A stretch of 60,267 nucleotides of DNA from NCBI GenBank assembly GCA_022572355.1, contig JACZWC010000027.1:1-60267 (forward strand), in the 5' to 3' direction. Position 1 is the stretch's first letter. Every line of letters starts with the position of its first letter. Below, piece after piece: positions 42,595 to 51,643 of this stretch. Under the pieces are notes generated by a model. It made no database searches. It was given only the letters and a program-made list of their open reading frames with translations, and had not been told where the DNA came from. The translations under genes were made by a program, and so were the position numbers. This DNA is from Bacteroidota bacterium (GTDB lineage Bacteria > Bacteroidota > Bacteroidia > NORP154).

Positions 42595-43624
42595 AGAAGT
42601 AGCAGTGCCTGATGTTGATGCCCCTTTAACCAAGAAGGACTTTACCAGCGACCAGATGGTGCGATGGTGCCCCGGATGTGGTGATTACGCAATTCTTTCA
42701 TCCATTCAAAATGTTATGCCTCAGATGGGTGTGAAAAAGGAAGATTTTGTATTTATTTCGGGAATTGGTTGTGCCGCCCGATTTCCTTATTACATGAACA
42801 CATACGGATTTCATACAATTCATGGAAGAGGCCCTGCAGTCGCTACGGGAATTAAGTTGGCAAATCCGAAATTAAGTGTTTGGGAAGTGCAGGGAGACGG
42901 CGATGCACTCGCCATTGGCGGCAATCATTTTATACATGTGGTACGAAGGAATGTCGACATCAATATCTTGCTGTTCAACAATGAAATTTATGGATTGACG
43001 AAAGGACAATACTCACCGACTTCCGCTAAAGGTTTAAAAACCAATTCAACACCATTCGGTTCCCTCGAAGCGCCATTTATTGCTGGGGAGCTTGCAATCG
43101 GGGCAAAAGCCACATTCTTTGCCAGGACAATCGACACGAATCCTAAATTGATGACTCAATTATTTTTGGAATCGGCACAACACAAAGGGACTTCACTTAT
43201 TGAGATTTTACAAAATTGTGTGATCTACAATGACAAAACCCATGGCGAAGTAACGTCAAAGGAAACCAAAGATGACAATCAACTACACCTCGAACATGCT
43301 AAACCAATGCTCTTTGGCGCAGACCACAGTAAGGGAATCATCCTCAATGGCCTTAAGTTAGAAGCTGTGACGATAGGCGAAAACGGCGTAAAAGAAGAGG
43401 ATATATTGATCCACGATGCACATGAACCCGATCCAACGTTGCATATGATGCTCGTTAGGATGGTACTTCCTGATATGCCTGTGGCGTTGGGTATCATTAG
43501 AGCGGTTGAGGCACCTACCTATGATGACATGATAACAGAGCAAATAGAGGAGACCAAGAAGGGTGCTAAGCTGAAAAATATGGATGACTTGTTGAGCAGC
43601 GGAAACACCTGGGAAGTTAATTGA
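42587..43624 (+). CDS. korB: 2-Oxoglutarate:ferredoxin oxidoreductase, beta subunit
   Basis: This is the thiamine-diphosphate-binding subunit of KorAB, 345 residues from ATG 42587 (MSEEVAVPDVDAPLTKKDF). Motifs are WCPGCGDYAILSSIQ, GIGCAARFPYYMNTYGFHTIHGR, the TPP/Mg motif GDGDALAIGGNHF with NNEIYGLTKGQ, and PFGS. There are few cysteines beyond these, so a [4Fe-4S] centre may use the CPGC and GIGC cysteines. An in-frame ATG at 42563 lies inside the small membrane protein gene and is not needed. A strong terminator follows the stop. Confidence 0.95.
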   Translation: MSEEVAVPDVDAPLTKKDFTSDQMVRWCPGCGDYAILSSIQNVMPQMGVKKEDFVFISGIGCAARFPYYMNTYGFHTIHGRGPAVATGIKLANPKLSVWEVQGDGDALAIGGNHFIHVVRRNVDINILLFNNEIYGLTKGQYSPTSAKGLKTNSTPFGSLEAPFIAGELAIGAKATFFARTIDTNPKLMTQLFLESAQHKGTSLIEILQNCVIYNDKTHGEVTSKETKDDNQLHLEHAKPMLFGADHSKGIILNGLKLEAVTIGENGVKEEDILIHDAHEPDPTLHMMLVRMVLPDMPVALGIIRAVEAPTYDDMITEQIEETKKGAKLKNMDDLLSSGNTWEVN

Positions 43625-43650
43625 AACAAATGATTTTTATTAGTTAGGAG

Positions 43651-43679
43651 AGGCATTCCAGATAAGGGATGCCTTTTTT
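43651..43679 (+). terminator. Rho-independent terminator after korB
   Basis: AGGCATTCC/GGGATGCCT (one G-T pair) with loop AGATAA is followed by seven T. Confidence 0.85.
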
Positions 43680-43697
43680 ATATAACTTGGAAATCCT

Positions 43698-43755
43698 ACT
43701 GGCTACTAGCTGCTGGCAACTGGCGAAACCAGATAGACCAGCGGCCAGAAGCCAG
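43698..43755. repeat. Simple ACTGGC/GCCAG repeat
   Basis: Several CTGGC copies (43699-43724) face GCCAG copies (43744-43755). It is low-complexity sequence between the korB terminator and the next gene; no gene is seen here. Confidence 0.4.
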
Positions 43756-43836
43756 AAGCGGTTTGCGATAGCATGTGCACGAAGAGGGTTATAACTCAGG
43801 TACATAACTTTTACCCTTTGGCTTTTGATAAACCAA

Positions 43837-43877
43837 CTTCTCCCGATAGCTCCCGATAGTTATCGGGACGGGAGAAG
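43837..43877. repeat. Nested palindrome CTTCTCCCG...CGGGAGAAG
   Basis: The outer arms CTTCTCCCG (43837-43845) and CGGGAGAAG (43869-43877) enclose CCCGATA/TATCGGG (43852-43867). The related core ACCGATA/TATCGGT occurs at 1289-1304. It lies just before, or at, the start of the 43900 gene. Confidence 0.65.
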
Positions 43878-43899
43878 GTGGTGGTTGATTGGACGTTTT

Positions 43900-44508
43900 A
43901 TGGATCAGTTCTTAACAGACAAGGAGTTTGATATCATAGTAGATTCTGATTTCCTGCTTACCAAGGCGGGCATAATTCAGAAAATAGTTGGGAAGTTCGA
44001 TGAGCTCAGAATCAAAATGATAGATCAGGTTGGCAAAAGCAACTTTATGGGGCCTGAAAACGTGGATATCAAAGAGGGAAAAGTGTTCCGGGGAGAGAAT
44101 TATAAGAATCTGCCCTATGTAGTGCTGGATTATCCAAAACATTTTTCACAACGATCGGTGTTTGCTGTGAGAACGATGTTCTGGTGGGGCAACTTTTTCA
44201 GCATTACGCTGCATTTGCAGGGCGAAGATCTCGATAATCTACGTGGCGTCCTGGTTGAGAAGGAGAATAATCTTAGAGAAAAAGATATCTGGTTTTGCTG
44301 TAATTCCACTCCCTGGGAATATCGTTATAAGGAAGACAACTACACAATGCTTGATTCCCTTGATCCAGATGAACTCAAGAGTCAGTTTCGGAAAAAGGAG
44401 TTCATCAAATTGAGCAGAAAAATCGATTTGACTGACTATGGTACTCTTGAGGCGTTCTGTTTGGAGTCATTGGCTCTTTATTTAAACGTCATTGCGAAAC
44501 CTCAATAA
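43900..44508 (+). CDS. Conserved-looking protein of unknown function
   Basis: From ATG 43900 the protein has 202 residues and is soluble, with no signal peptide. It is rich in aromatic residues (VRTMFWWGNFFSITLHLQG; IWFCCNSTPWEYRY) and ends with a mixed helical region. I do not recognise it. A TTG at 43825 would add 25 residues, but these are encoded by the palindrome at 43837-43877, so ATG 43900 is preferred. At the 3' end the last codons and stop (NVIAKPQ) come from a CGTCATTGCGA repeat, so the true C-terminus may have been replaced. Confidence 0.65.
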   Translation: MDQFLTDKEFDIIVDSDFLLTKAGIIQKIVGKFDELRIKMIDQVGKSNFMGPENVDIKEGKVFRGENYKNLPYVVLDYPKHFSQRSVFAVRTMFWWGNFFSITLHLQGEDLDNLRGVLVEKENNLREKDIWFCCNSTPWEYRYKEDNYTMLDSLDPDELKSQFRKKEFIKLSRKIDLTDYGTLEAFCLESLALYLNVIAKPQ

Positions 44509-44653
44509 AACCGTCATTGCGAGGAGTTAGGAACGAGCCTTCAATAAGACCGTCATTGCGAGGGAGATTGCTTCTCCGCTAAAAGGCGGATCGCAATGAC
44601 GGTATGATGAGAGCATGGCAAGCGGTCAGACGGCTTCTCGCCGTCATACCGCT
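44487..44653. repeat. CGTCATTGCGA palindromic repeat cluster
   Basis: Three direct copies of CGTCATTGCGA start at 44487, 44512 and 44551. An inverted copy, TCGCAATGACGG (44591-44602), pairs with the third over 12 bp, around an internal hairpin TCCGC/GCGGA. A second nested hairpin follows: AGCGGT/ACCGCT (44621-44653) around GACGGC/GCCGTC. Such elements are widespread dispersed palindromes in bacterial genomes. The remainder of 44509-44826 has no gene. Confidence 0.75.
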
Positions 44654-44826
44654 AAGAGGAGGGTCACTCTACCCAATCCTCACACACCGCATGGAACCAG
44701 CCCCGAATACCATGCCCCCCACCGCAAAAGTGAGACTTTCGCTCTTCTCTTTAACGTTTGGTGTTTACATCCTGTTATAATATAAAAATTTCAGTATTTT
44801 TAATGCCCACAACAAAATGTAAAATC

Positions 44827-46188
44827 ATGTCGAATCCGTCCCATTATGTAGCAGTTTTTGGTGGAGCAGTGGCTGGAGCCGAATCGGCCTTTCAAATGGC
44901 CAGCAGAGGAATTAAAGTGGTAGTATTTGAGCAGCAAGCTCTGCCTTATGGAAAAATTGAAGATGGACTGCCCAAATGGCATGTTAAGCTAAGAGATAAA
45001 GAGGAGGGGAAGATCAATGATAAGATGAATCACCCCAATGTGACTTATGTGCCCAATGTACGGTTGGGAAAAGACATAGGATTTGAGGAAGTTGCCAGGG
45101 AGTGGGGATTTACCGCAATATTACTCGCCACAGGTGCCTGGGACGACAGGCCCCTTCCTATAGATGGCATCGATGAATATGTTGGCAAGGGTTTGTACTA
45201 CCAAAATCCGTTTATCAACTGGTTCAACCACTTCCACGAGCCTGGCTTCAATGGTGAGCAATTCGAGATCATCGATGGTGCAATTATCGTAGGTGGAGGC
45301 CTGGCCTCCCTCGACGTGGCCAAAGTATTGATGATAGAATCCGTTCAGGCAAAGCTGAAGGAAAAAGGCCATGAATGCAACATGTTCACCTTGGACAGAA
45401 GCATTGCCAAAGTGCTGGAAGGATTGGGCCTTACCTTTGAAGACCTTGGCTTGGAGGGCTGCACATTGTATTATCGCCGGAGAGTAAAAGATATGCCACT
45501 TTCACCTATGGCCACGGACACTCCGGAAAAGCTTGAGAAGGCGGAAAATGTGAGAGAGAAGCTACTTAACAATTTCCTGAACAAATATCTATTTAAATTC
45601 AAAGAGCTGCATATGCCTACTGGATATATAGAGGAGGATGGCCGGCTGACGGGAATGAAATTCACGAAAACGGAACTACAAGATGGAAAGGCCGTTGCAA
45701 TAGAAGGTAGTGAATTTGAGGTGAAAGCGCCTTTAGTGATATCCTCTATTGGTAGTATTCCGGAGATGATAGACGGCATACCATCAGAATGGCAATCTTT
45801 TAAGATAAAAGACCAGGTGAGCTGTCAGATAGACGGATATGACAACATCTTTGCCATTGGTAACGCAGTAACCGGCAAGGGTAACATAAATGAGTCATTG
45901 AAGCATGGAAGAGAGCTCAGCCAGCGCATAATGGATGAGCACATCAATTGGAAGGAGGAGGACTTTGAGAAATATCTCAGATTAACCGAGTCAAATGTAG
46001 CAGATCAGGTAGAAGCAATCACGGGAGCATTCTCGGATAAAAACCTACTCTCTCCTGAAAAGATAGAAGAGATAGATGCCAGGGTAAAGGAGTTTCAGGA
46101 AAAGGTTGGCTATAACAACGACTACGATGCCTGGGTAAAGGCCAATTTACCGGAGAGATTGGAAGACCTGCTTGGAATCGATCATTAA
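44827..46188 (+). CDS. FAD-dependent NAD(P)H oxidoreductase, ferredoxin-reductase-like
   Basis: This 453-residue flavoprotein has two dinucleotide folds: YVAVFGGAVAGAESAFQMASRG at the N-terminus (FAD; GxxxGxE) and AIIVGGGLASLDVAK near residue 155 (NAD(P)H). It also has LLATGAWDDRPLPI and the C-terminal FAD segment IFAIGNAVTGKGNINES. The layout resembles adrenodoxin-reductase/GltD-type ferredoxin:NADP reductases. An ATG at 44758 adds 23 residues without homologous character; ATG 44827 is preferred. Between korAB and odhAB, a role in reoxidising ferredoxin made by KorAB is plausible but inferred. Confidence 0.88.
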   Translation: MSNPSHYVAVFGGAVAGAESAFQMASRGIKVVVFEQQALPYGKIEDGLPKWHVKLRDKEEGKINDKMNHPNVTYVPNVRLGKDIGFEEVAREWGFTAILLATGAWDDRPLPIDGIDEYVGKGLYYQNPFINWFNHFHEPGFNGEQFEIIDGAIIVGGGLASLDVAKVLMIESVQAKLKEKGHECNMFTLDRSIAKVLEGLGLTFEDLGLEGCTLYYRRRVKDMPLSPMATDTPEKLEKAENVREKLLNNFLNKYLFKFKELHMPTGYIEEDGRLTGMKFTKTELQDGKAVAIEGSEFEVKAPLVISSIGSIPEMIDGIPSEWQSFKIKDQVSCQIDGYDNIFAIGNAVTGKGNINESLKHGRELSQRIMDEHINWKEEDFEKYLRLTESNVADQVEAITGAFSDKNLLSPEKIEEIDARVKEFQEKVGYNNDYDAWVKANLPERLEDLLGIDH

Positions 46189-46235
46189 TATAATTGGTTC
46201 TGTTATAGAATAGTGTGAATGAGGTATCATTTTTT

Positions 46236-46343
46236 AAGACGCTGACCTGCCTTTGCCGAAATGGCTACGTGTAGGCAGGTTTACGCAGATTCAATATGAT
46301 TAATTATGTTTTCACAGCGGAAATCATAAAAAATCAGCGTCTT
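46236..46343. repeat. Nested inverted repeats upstream of odhA
   Basis: AAGACGCTGA (46236-46245) faces TCAGCGTCTT (46334-46343). Inside lies ACCTGCCT/AGGCAGGT (46245-46252, 46273-46280). No TAnnTTTG promoter is obvious in this 238-bp gap. Confidence 0.65.
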
Positions 46344-46426
46344 TCAGCGTCAAAATTATATTTCCCCGGCCTTGAATCGGTTATTCTTTATGGGCAACTA
46401 GAAAATACTGTAACAGGACGTTATAA

Positions 46427-49210
46427 ATGAAGGACTTAGAAAAACATTCTTATCTCGGAAATGGAGATGTTGCCGCGATCGAAGACATCTACACACAATT
46501 TCAAGAAGATCCGGAGTCAATAGACCCCGGCTGGAAACAGTTTTTTGAAGGTTTTGAGTTTGCCAGGGCAAATTACAGTACAGATGGAGGCGATTCCGGG
46601 GAGTTTCACGCTGAATTCAAGGTGGTGAACCTCATAAACGGGTATCGCCAAAGGGGACATCTCTTTACCAAGACCAATCCGGTTAGAGATCGGAGGAGCT
46701 ACACGCCCACATTAGATATTGAAAATTACGGCCTTGAAAAGTCAGATTTAGAAACGGTCTTCCAAGCTGGTTCACAGATTGGAATTGGTGAGGCCAGGTT
46801 GAAGGATATTATCAGTCACTTGAAGCAGACTTACTGCGGATCAGTAGGGGTGGAGTACCTCTATATCAGAAATCCTAAGGCAGTAAGCTGGCTACAAAAA
46901 AAGATAGAAGCCAGTAAGACCACGCCTAGTTTTACGCAGGATGAAAAATGGCATATTTTAGGTAAACTGAATGAAGCCGTGAGTTTTGAGCAGTTTTTGC
47001 ACACAAAATTTGTGGGACAGAAGCGGTTTTCATTAGAGGGATGTGAAGCATTCATTCCCGCGTTGGATGCTGTTATAGATGAAGGGGCGAAATTGGGAAT
47101 TGAGGAATTTGTGATTGGAATGGCCCATCGGGGCAGATTAAATGTGCTCACCAATATTTTTTATAAATCGCACGGCGATATTTTCAGTGAGTTTGAGGGC
47201 CATGCCCACGATGAGCTGAATTTCGCCGGAGATGTTAAATATCATCTTGGATATTCGGCAGATGTGCACACTTCATCAGGAAAAGAGGTGCATTTGAGCC
47301 TCTCAGCAAATCCGTCCCACCTGGAGGCAGTTGATGGGATAGTGGAAGGGATGGTTAGGGCGAAAATTGACAACAGGCATAAGGGCGACAATTCGAAAGT
47401 AGCTCCCATTATCGTTCATGGAGACGCTTCTATTGCAGGCCAGGGAATCGTATATGAAGTTATACAAATGTCACAGCTCGACGGTTATAAAACCGGCGGT
47501 ACAATTCATATTGTGATCAACAACCAGATAGGATTTACGACGAATTATCTAGATGCCAGGTCGAGTACCTATTGTACAGATATCGCAAAAGTTACGCTAT
47601 CTCCGGTTTTTCATGTAAATGCGGATGACGTGGAGGCCGTAGCCATGATTACCAGATTAGCGATGGAATTCCGTCAGGAATTCAAGCGCGATGTTTTTAT
47701 CGATCTGCTGGGTTATAGAAAACATGGACACAACGAAGGGGATGAACCTAAATTCACGCAGCCCATCCTGTACAAAGCCATTGCTAAACATCCTAACCCA
47801 CTTGAGATTTACAGGAAAAAGTTGCTGGAGAGCGAGGATATCAATGATGGGATGGTCAAACAGATTGAATTAGATTTTAAAGCCAACCTTCAGAAGAAAC
47901 TAGACAAGGCCAGGGCAAAAAAGGACAAGATCGTGACGATTGACAGAAGCCTTGGGGGTACATGGTCTGCTAAACGCACAAGTACACCTGAGGATTTTGA
48001 AAAATCTCCTAATACTGGCGTTTCAAAGGCGACGCTTAAAAAACTCGCTGCTAAAACGTTCTCCATACCTGATCAATTCAAGGCTTTCAGAAAGGTTCAG
48101 AAATTGTTTGCTGAGCGTTTGAAGATGTTCAATGCCGGTAAATTGGATTGGGCAATTGGGGAATTGATGGCATATGCTTCTCTTGTCAATGAGGGATTTA
48201 TGGTGAGAATATCAGGGCAAGATGTGGAGAGGGGAACATTCTCACACCGCCACGCAGTAATTAAACACGAGGATTCCGAGGAGGAGTACATTCCACTGAA
48301 GAACATCAGCGCTAAACAGGGCAAGTTCGAAATTTACAATTCCCATCTGTCGGAATTTGGGGTCGTTGGTTTTGAATATGGTTACGCGAGCGAATCGCCT
48401 GAGCGATTGGTAATATGGGAAGCACAGTTCGGCGATTTTAGCAATGAGTGCCAGGTAATTATCGATCAGTTTTTAAGCAGCGCAGAAGATAAATGGATAC
48501 GTCAAAACGGATTGGTGATGCTACTGCCACATGGTTACGAAGGCCAGGGCTCTGAACACTCCAGTGCCAGATTGGAACGCTATCTGCAGCTCTGTGCAGA
48601 GGAAAACCTGCAAATTGTAAATTGCAGCACGCCTGCCAACTATTTCCACCTGCTGCGTCGTCAGCTTCACCGCGATTTTTGTAAACCACTTATTGTATTC
48701 ACACCCAAGAGTTTGCTGAGAAATCCAGCATGTGTATCGAGCGTAGATGAATTGGCCAAGGGGAGATTTCAAGAAGTAATTGATGACCCTGATATAGTGG
48801 CAGAAACGGTTAGAAAGTTGGTGTTTTGTACCGGTAAAATTTATTATGAGATTGTGGAACAACGCAAAAAAAAGAAAGTCAAGGGTATTGCGATAATACG
48901 AATTGAGCAAATGTATCCTTTTCCCAAAACGCAATTGAGCGGGATCATTGCCAGGTACAAAAACGCGGAAAGCTATGTTTGGTTACAAGAGGAGCCCGGA
49001 AACATGGGCGCATGGACTTTCATGATGAGACATTTTAATGAAGTACCTCTTGAAGTGGTGGCTCGGCCAGATAGTGCAAGCCCTGCAACGGGATCGAGCA
49101 AGATCCATCAAATAGAACAGCTTGAATTATACGAGCAAGTATTGGAAAAGAGTTTTCACAAGGAAAAGGAACTGAAGGGATTATTGTCTCATTTTGCTAA
49201 AAAAGTTTAA
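46427..49210 (+). CDS. odhA: 2-Oxoglutarate dehydrogenase E1 component
   Basis: This thiamine-diphosphate enzyme decarboxylates 2-oxoglutarate and passes succinyl to the lipoyl arm of E2 in the citric acid cycle. The 927-residue protein has the E1o N-terminal helix (HSYLGNGDVAAIEDIYTQF), IGMAHRGRLNVLTN, LSANPSHLEAVDG, HGDASIAGQGIVYE, a TPP/Mg region and INNQIGFTTN, and the C-terminal half with SGQDVERGTFSHRHAV and LPHGYEGQGSEHSSARLERYLQ. Length and motifs match homodimeric E1o. odhB follows after 40 bp; the gap has tandem CCGACAA units. Confidence 0.96.
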   Translation: MKDLEKHSYLGNGDVAAIEDIYTQFQEDPESIDPGWKQFFEGFEFARANYSTDGGDSGEFHAEFKVVNLINGYRQRGHLFTKTNPVRDRRSYTPTLDIENYGLEKSDLETVFQAGSQIGIGEARLKDIISHLKQTYCGSVGVEYLYIRNPKAVSWLQKKIEASKTTPSFTQDEKWHILGKLNEAVSFEQFLHTKFVGQKRFSLEGCEAFIPALDAVIDEGAKLGIEEFVIGMAHRGRLNVLTNIFYKSHGDIFSEFEGHAHDELNFAGDVKYHLGYSADVHTSSGKEVHLSLSANPSHLEAVDGIVEGMVRAKIDNRHKGDNSKVAPIIVHGDASIAGQGIVYEVIQMSQLDGYKTGGTIHIVINNQIGFTTNYLDARSSTYCTDIAKVTLSPVFHVNADDVEAVAMITRLAMEFRQEFKRDVFIDLLGYRKHGHNEGDEPKFTQPILYKAIAKHPNPLEIYRKKLLESEDINDGMVKQIELDFKANLQKKLDKARAKKDKIVTIDRSLGGTWSAKRTSTPEDFEKSPNTGVSKATLKKLAAKTFSIPDQFKAFRKVQKLFAERLKMFNAGKLDWAIGELMAYASLVNEGFMVRISGQDVERGTFSHRHAVIKHEDSEEEYIPLKNISAKQGKFEIYNSHLSEFGVVGFEYGYASESPERLVIWEAQFGDFSNECQVIIDQFLSSAEDKWIRQNGLVMLLPHGYEGQGSEHSSARLERYLQLCAEENLQIVNCSTPANYFHLLRRQLHRDFCKPLIVFTPKSLLRNPACVSSVDELAKGRFQEVIDDPDIVAETVRKLVFCTGKIYYEIVEQRKKKKVKGIAIIRIEQMYPFPKTQLSGIIARYKNAESYVWLQEEPGNMGAWTFMMRHFNEVPLEVVARPDSASPATGSSKIHQIEQLELYEQVLEKSFHKEKELKGLLSHFAKKV

Positions 49211-49250
49211 TAATAAATAACGTCGACCGACAACCGACAACCGAAAGACT

Positions 49251-50561
49251 ATGATACTAGAGATGAAAATGCCAAGCCCTGGCGAATCAATCACCGAGGT
49301 TGAAATTGCTCAATGGATGGTTGAAGATGGCGAGTACGTTGAAAGAGATCAGCTCATATGCGAAATTGACTCAGAAAAAGCGACGTTGGAGCTCACGGCG
49401 GAGGAGTCTGGTGCAATCACGATTGTAGCTAAGGAAGGAGATACGATAGCAGTAGGGGATATTGTGTGCACGATCGATACCAGCGTCAAGGGAGTTTCAA
49501 AAGTAAAGACCGAAAAGCCTGAGGTGGCGGATGCGTCCGCCGACCTATCTTCCGACGTGTCTGACGAAGCTTCAGCGGAGTCAGAAGCTGATGCGAAGGG
49601 AGAAGCAGAAGCGAAGGAGGAAGCTGTACCTGAGAAAAAAGCAGAAGCCACAGATAAAAAGGAGAGTTATGCAACAGGGCATCCTTCTCCAGCCGCCAGA
49701 AAAATGATGGATGAAAAGGGATTAAAGGCTTCAAATGTTCCAGGTTCAGGGCCGGGTGGCAGAATAACGAAAGCAGACGTGCTCGCCATGTTAAGTGGGG
49801 GAGGAGCAAAGGCTTCCGTAGGAGGCACAAGAGATACTGAGCGCGTGAAAATGACATCCTTGCGCAAGAAATTGGCACAGCGCCTTGTTGCAGTCAAGAA
49901 TCAAACGGCCATGCTCACCACGTTCAATGAAATTGACATGAGTGAGATAATGAACATCAGATCTAAGTTTAAAGTAAAGTTTGAGGAAGAACATGGCGTA
50001 AAATTGGGCTTTATGTCCTTTTTTACGAAGGCGGTTACTCAGGCCCTTCAGGAATTCCCAACAGTTAATGCCATGATCGATGGAGATGAGATCGTGTATC
50101 ACAGCTTTACTGACGTGGCAATCGCGGTGAGCTCCCCTAAAGGACTTATGGTACCCGTGCTGCGGAATACAGAGGTGATGTCCTTTGCTGATATAGAGAG
50201 CACCATCAGGCAATTGGCGGTAAAAGCACGTGACGGAAAGCTATCCCTGAAAGAGATGACTGGTGGTACGTTTACCATCACGAATGGAGGAACATTTGGC
50301 TCTATGATGTCCACACCAATTATTAACCCACCTCAAAGCGCTATTTTGGGAATGCACAACATTATTGAAAGGCCAGTTGCCATCAATAAAAAGGTAGAGA
50401 TCCGCCCAATGATGTACGTGGCTCTTACCTATGACCACAGGATCATTGATGGGAAAGATTCAGTGGGTTTTCTTGTTAAGGTGAAAGAATACTGTGAAAA
50501 TCCCGTAAATCTGCTCACTGTGGGGAACGATCTCGTAAGTCTGTTGCTTGAACTTGAGTAA
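49251..50561 (+). CDS. odhB: Dihydrolipoyl succinyltransferase E2 component
   Basis: The E2 core carries the lipoyl group and transfers succinyl to CoA. The 436-residue protein has a lipoyl domain (1-78; lipoylated Lys in [12 protein letters not shown], about residue 43), an acidic Ala/Glu/Lys linker (about 85-140), the peripheral subunit-binding domain ([15 protein letters not shown]...[15 protein letters not shown], about 143-180) and the catalytic domain ending [15 protein letters not shown] (His/Asp site). The linker contains the mini-hairpin at 49560-49585, translated as DEASAESE. E3 is not in the window. Confidence 0.96.
   Translation: MILEMKMPSPGESITEVEIAQWMVEDGEYVERDQLICEIDSEKATLELTAEESGAITIVAKEGDTIAVGDIVCTIDTSVKGVSKVKTEKPEVADASADLSSDVSDEASAESEADAKGEAEAKEEAVPEKKAEATDKKESYATGHPSPAARKMMDEKGLKASNVPGSGPGGRITKADVLAMLSGGGAKASVGGTRDTERVKMTSLRKKLAQRLVAVKNQTAMLTTFNEIDMSEIMNIRSKFKVKFEEEHGVKLGFMSFFTKAVTQALQEFPTVNAMIDGDEIVYHSFTDVAIAVSSPKGLMVPVLRNTEVMSFADIESTIRQLAVKARDGKLSLKEMTGGTFTITNGGTFGSMMSTPIINPPQSAILGMHNIIERPVAINKKVEIRPMMYVALTYDHRIIDGKDSVGFLVKVKEYCENPVNLLTVGNDLVSLLLELE
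49560..49585. repeat. Mini-hairpin in the odhB linker
   Basis: Stem TCTGAC, loop GAAGCTTCAGCGGA, stem GTCAGA. The loop agrees with the TPR-gene element at 8800-8825 at 13 of 14 bases, while the stems differ. It is read in frame in a disordered linker, where insertion would be harmless. Confidence 0.65.
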
Positions 50562-50567
50562 AGCCAA

Positions 50568-51623
50568 TTACATCAGCGGTGTAGCCGTCGTCCTGGTAGC
50601 TTTGAATGGATGGACGTACATCAATGAAATTTCAAACCCACCCCGGCTTTCCGTTGCAACCTTGATTTTTGAGAGATTGATGTCATAACTCATACCCAGT
50701 GCGAAATTCATCCAATCCAGCCGGGCATTGAGTATAAACGCATCAGAGAAGCGATACCAGCCTCCAATATACACGGCGGTTTCAGTGATCTCTCCGGTAT
50801 ACCTTGAAGCTTCCTGTAAACGAAACTTGACCAACGCTCCGACATTCGCCTCATATTGAGGCCCTTGTTTTAAAACCAATAATTGAGGGATGACACCCAG
50901 TGCATTGTCTTTTATCGGTATGGTAGCGCCACCATGGATAGCTAACTTAGCAGGCAATTTGGTCTTATCACCTAACGAGGATTGATTGGGTTGGTTGAGA
51001 TGGAACAATGCTACTCCCGCATGTGCTTTAAAGCCATTACTCTTGTAAGACCACAAAAGGCCTCCGGAAAAATCGCCATAACTGAAATTCTGAACAGCTG
51101 TGCTCGTTACAGGTATATCCGTATATCCATCAGCAGAATTGGGATCATACTCGCTGTTCCACCGCTGTTCTCCTTTCATGGAGCGCTGGCCAAATCCCCC
51201 TTGCAACCCAACCGAAATATTGTTTTCTCTATTTAAATATTTATTGACTGAATAGGATAGGTTGATAAGTGTGGTACCTACGTTCAAATCTCCGGCTTTA
51301 TCCGCTACTACCGAAATTCCAGCCGCCATGGCACCTTTTGAAATAAATTCCCTTGCAAAAGGCATGTCGAAGGAGAATGAATTTGTTCTGTAAGGAAATG
51401 CTATGGTCTTCCACTGATCTTTGAAGTTGTAAACCACCCTGAATTGTCCTTCATACACACCTGTTGATGCTGGATTCAGCGTAGAGGGAGACGAAGAAAA
51501 TTGAGAGAAGTGAATGTCCTGTGATTGGACTGCACCTCCAACCATAACCATTAGTATGACTGCGAGTCCAACGAAGCCTTGGCGTAGTTGGATGATTAAG
51601 CCTCTTTGTACAATATTTTTCAT
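50568..51623 (-). CDS. PorP/SprF-family T9SS membrane protein
   Basis: This 351-residue outer-membrane beta-barrel protein has a signal peptide (about 1-34, ending VQSQ). The family opening DIHFSQFSSSPSTLNPASTG is followed by barrel strands and a conserved end (YDINLSKIKVATESRGGFEISLMY, in parts). SprF-like proteins help deliver or retain specific T9SS cargo at the surface, often cargo with type B sorting domains. It is the last gene of a six-gene minus-strand operon, 20 bp after its paralogue, and converges on odhB. Confidence 0.92.
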   Translation of the reverse strand: MKNIVQRGLIIQLRQGFVGLAVILMVMVGGAVQSQDIHFSQFSSSPSTLNPASTGVYEGQFRVVYNFKDQWKTIAFPYRTNSFSFDMPFAREFISKGAMAAGISVVADKAGDLNVGTTLINLSYSVNKYLNRENNISVGLQGGFGQRSMKGEQRWNSEYDPNSADGYTDIPVTSTAVQNFSYGDFSGGLLWSYKSNGFKAHAGVALFHLNQPNQSSLGDKTKLPAKLAIHGGATIPIKDNALGVIPQLLVLKQGPQYEANVGALVKFRLQEASRYTGEITETAVYIGGWYRFSDAFILNARLDWMNFALGMSYDINLSKIKVATESRGGFEISLMYVHPFKATRTTATPLM

Positions 51624-51643
51624 AGTCTTCAGGTATGTTGTTA

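Noticed and set aside
44487..44653. Small RNA gene suggested by stacked hairpins
   Set aside because: The CGTCATTGCGA units match a widespread class of dispersed palindromes. No promoter or T-run terminator frames them.
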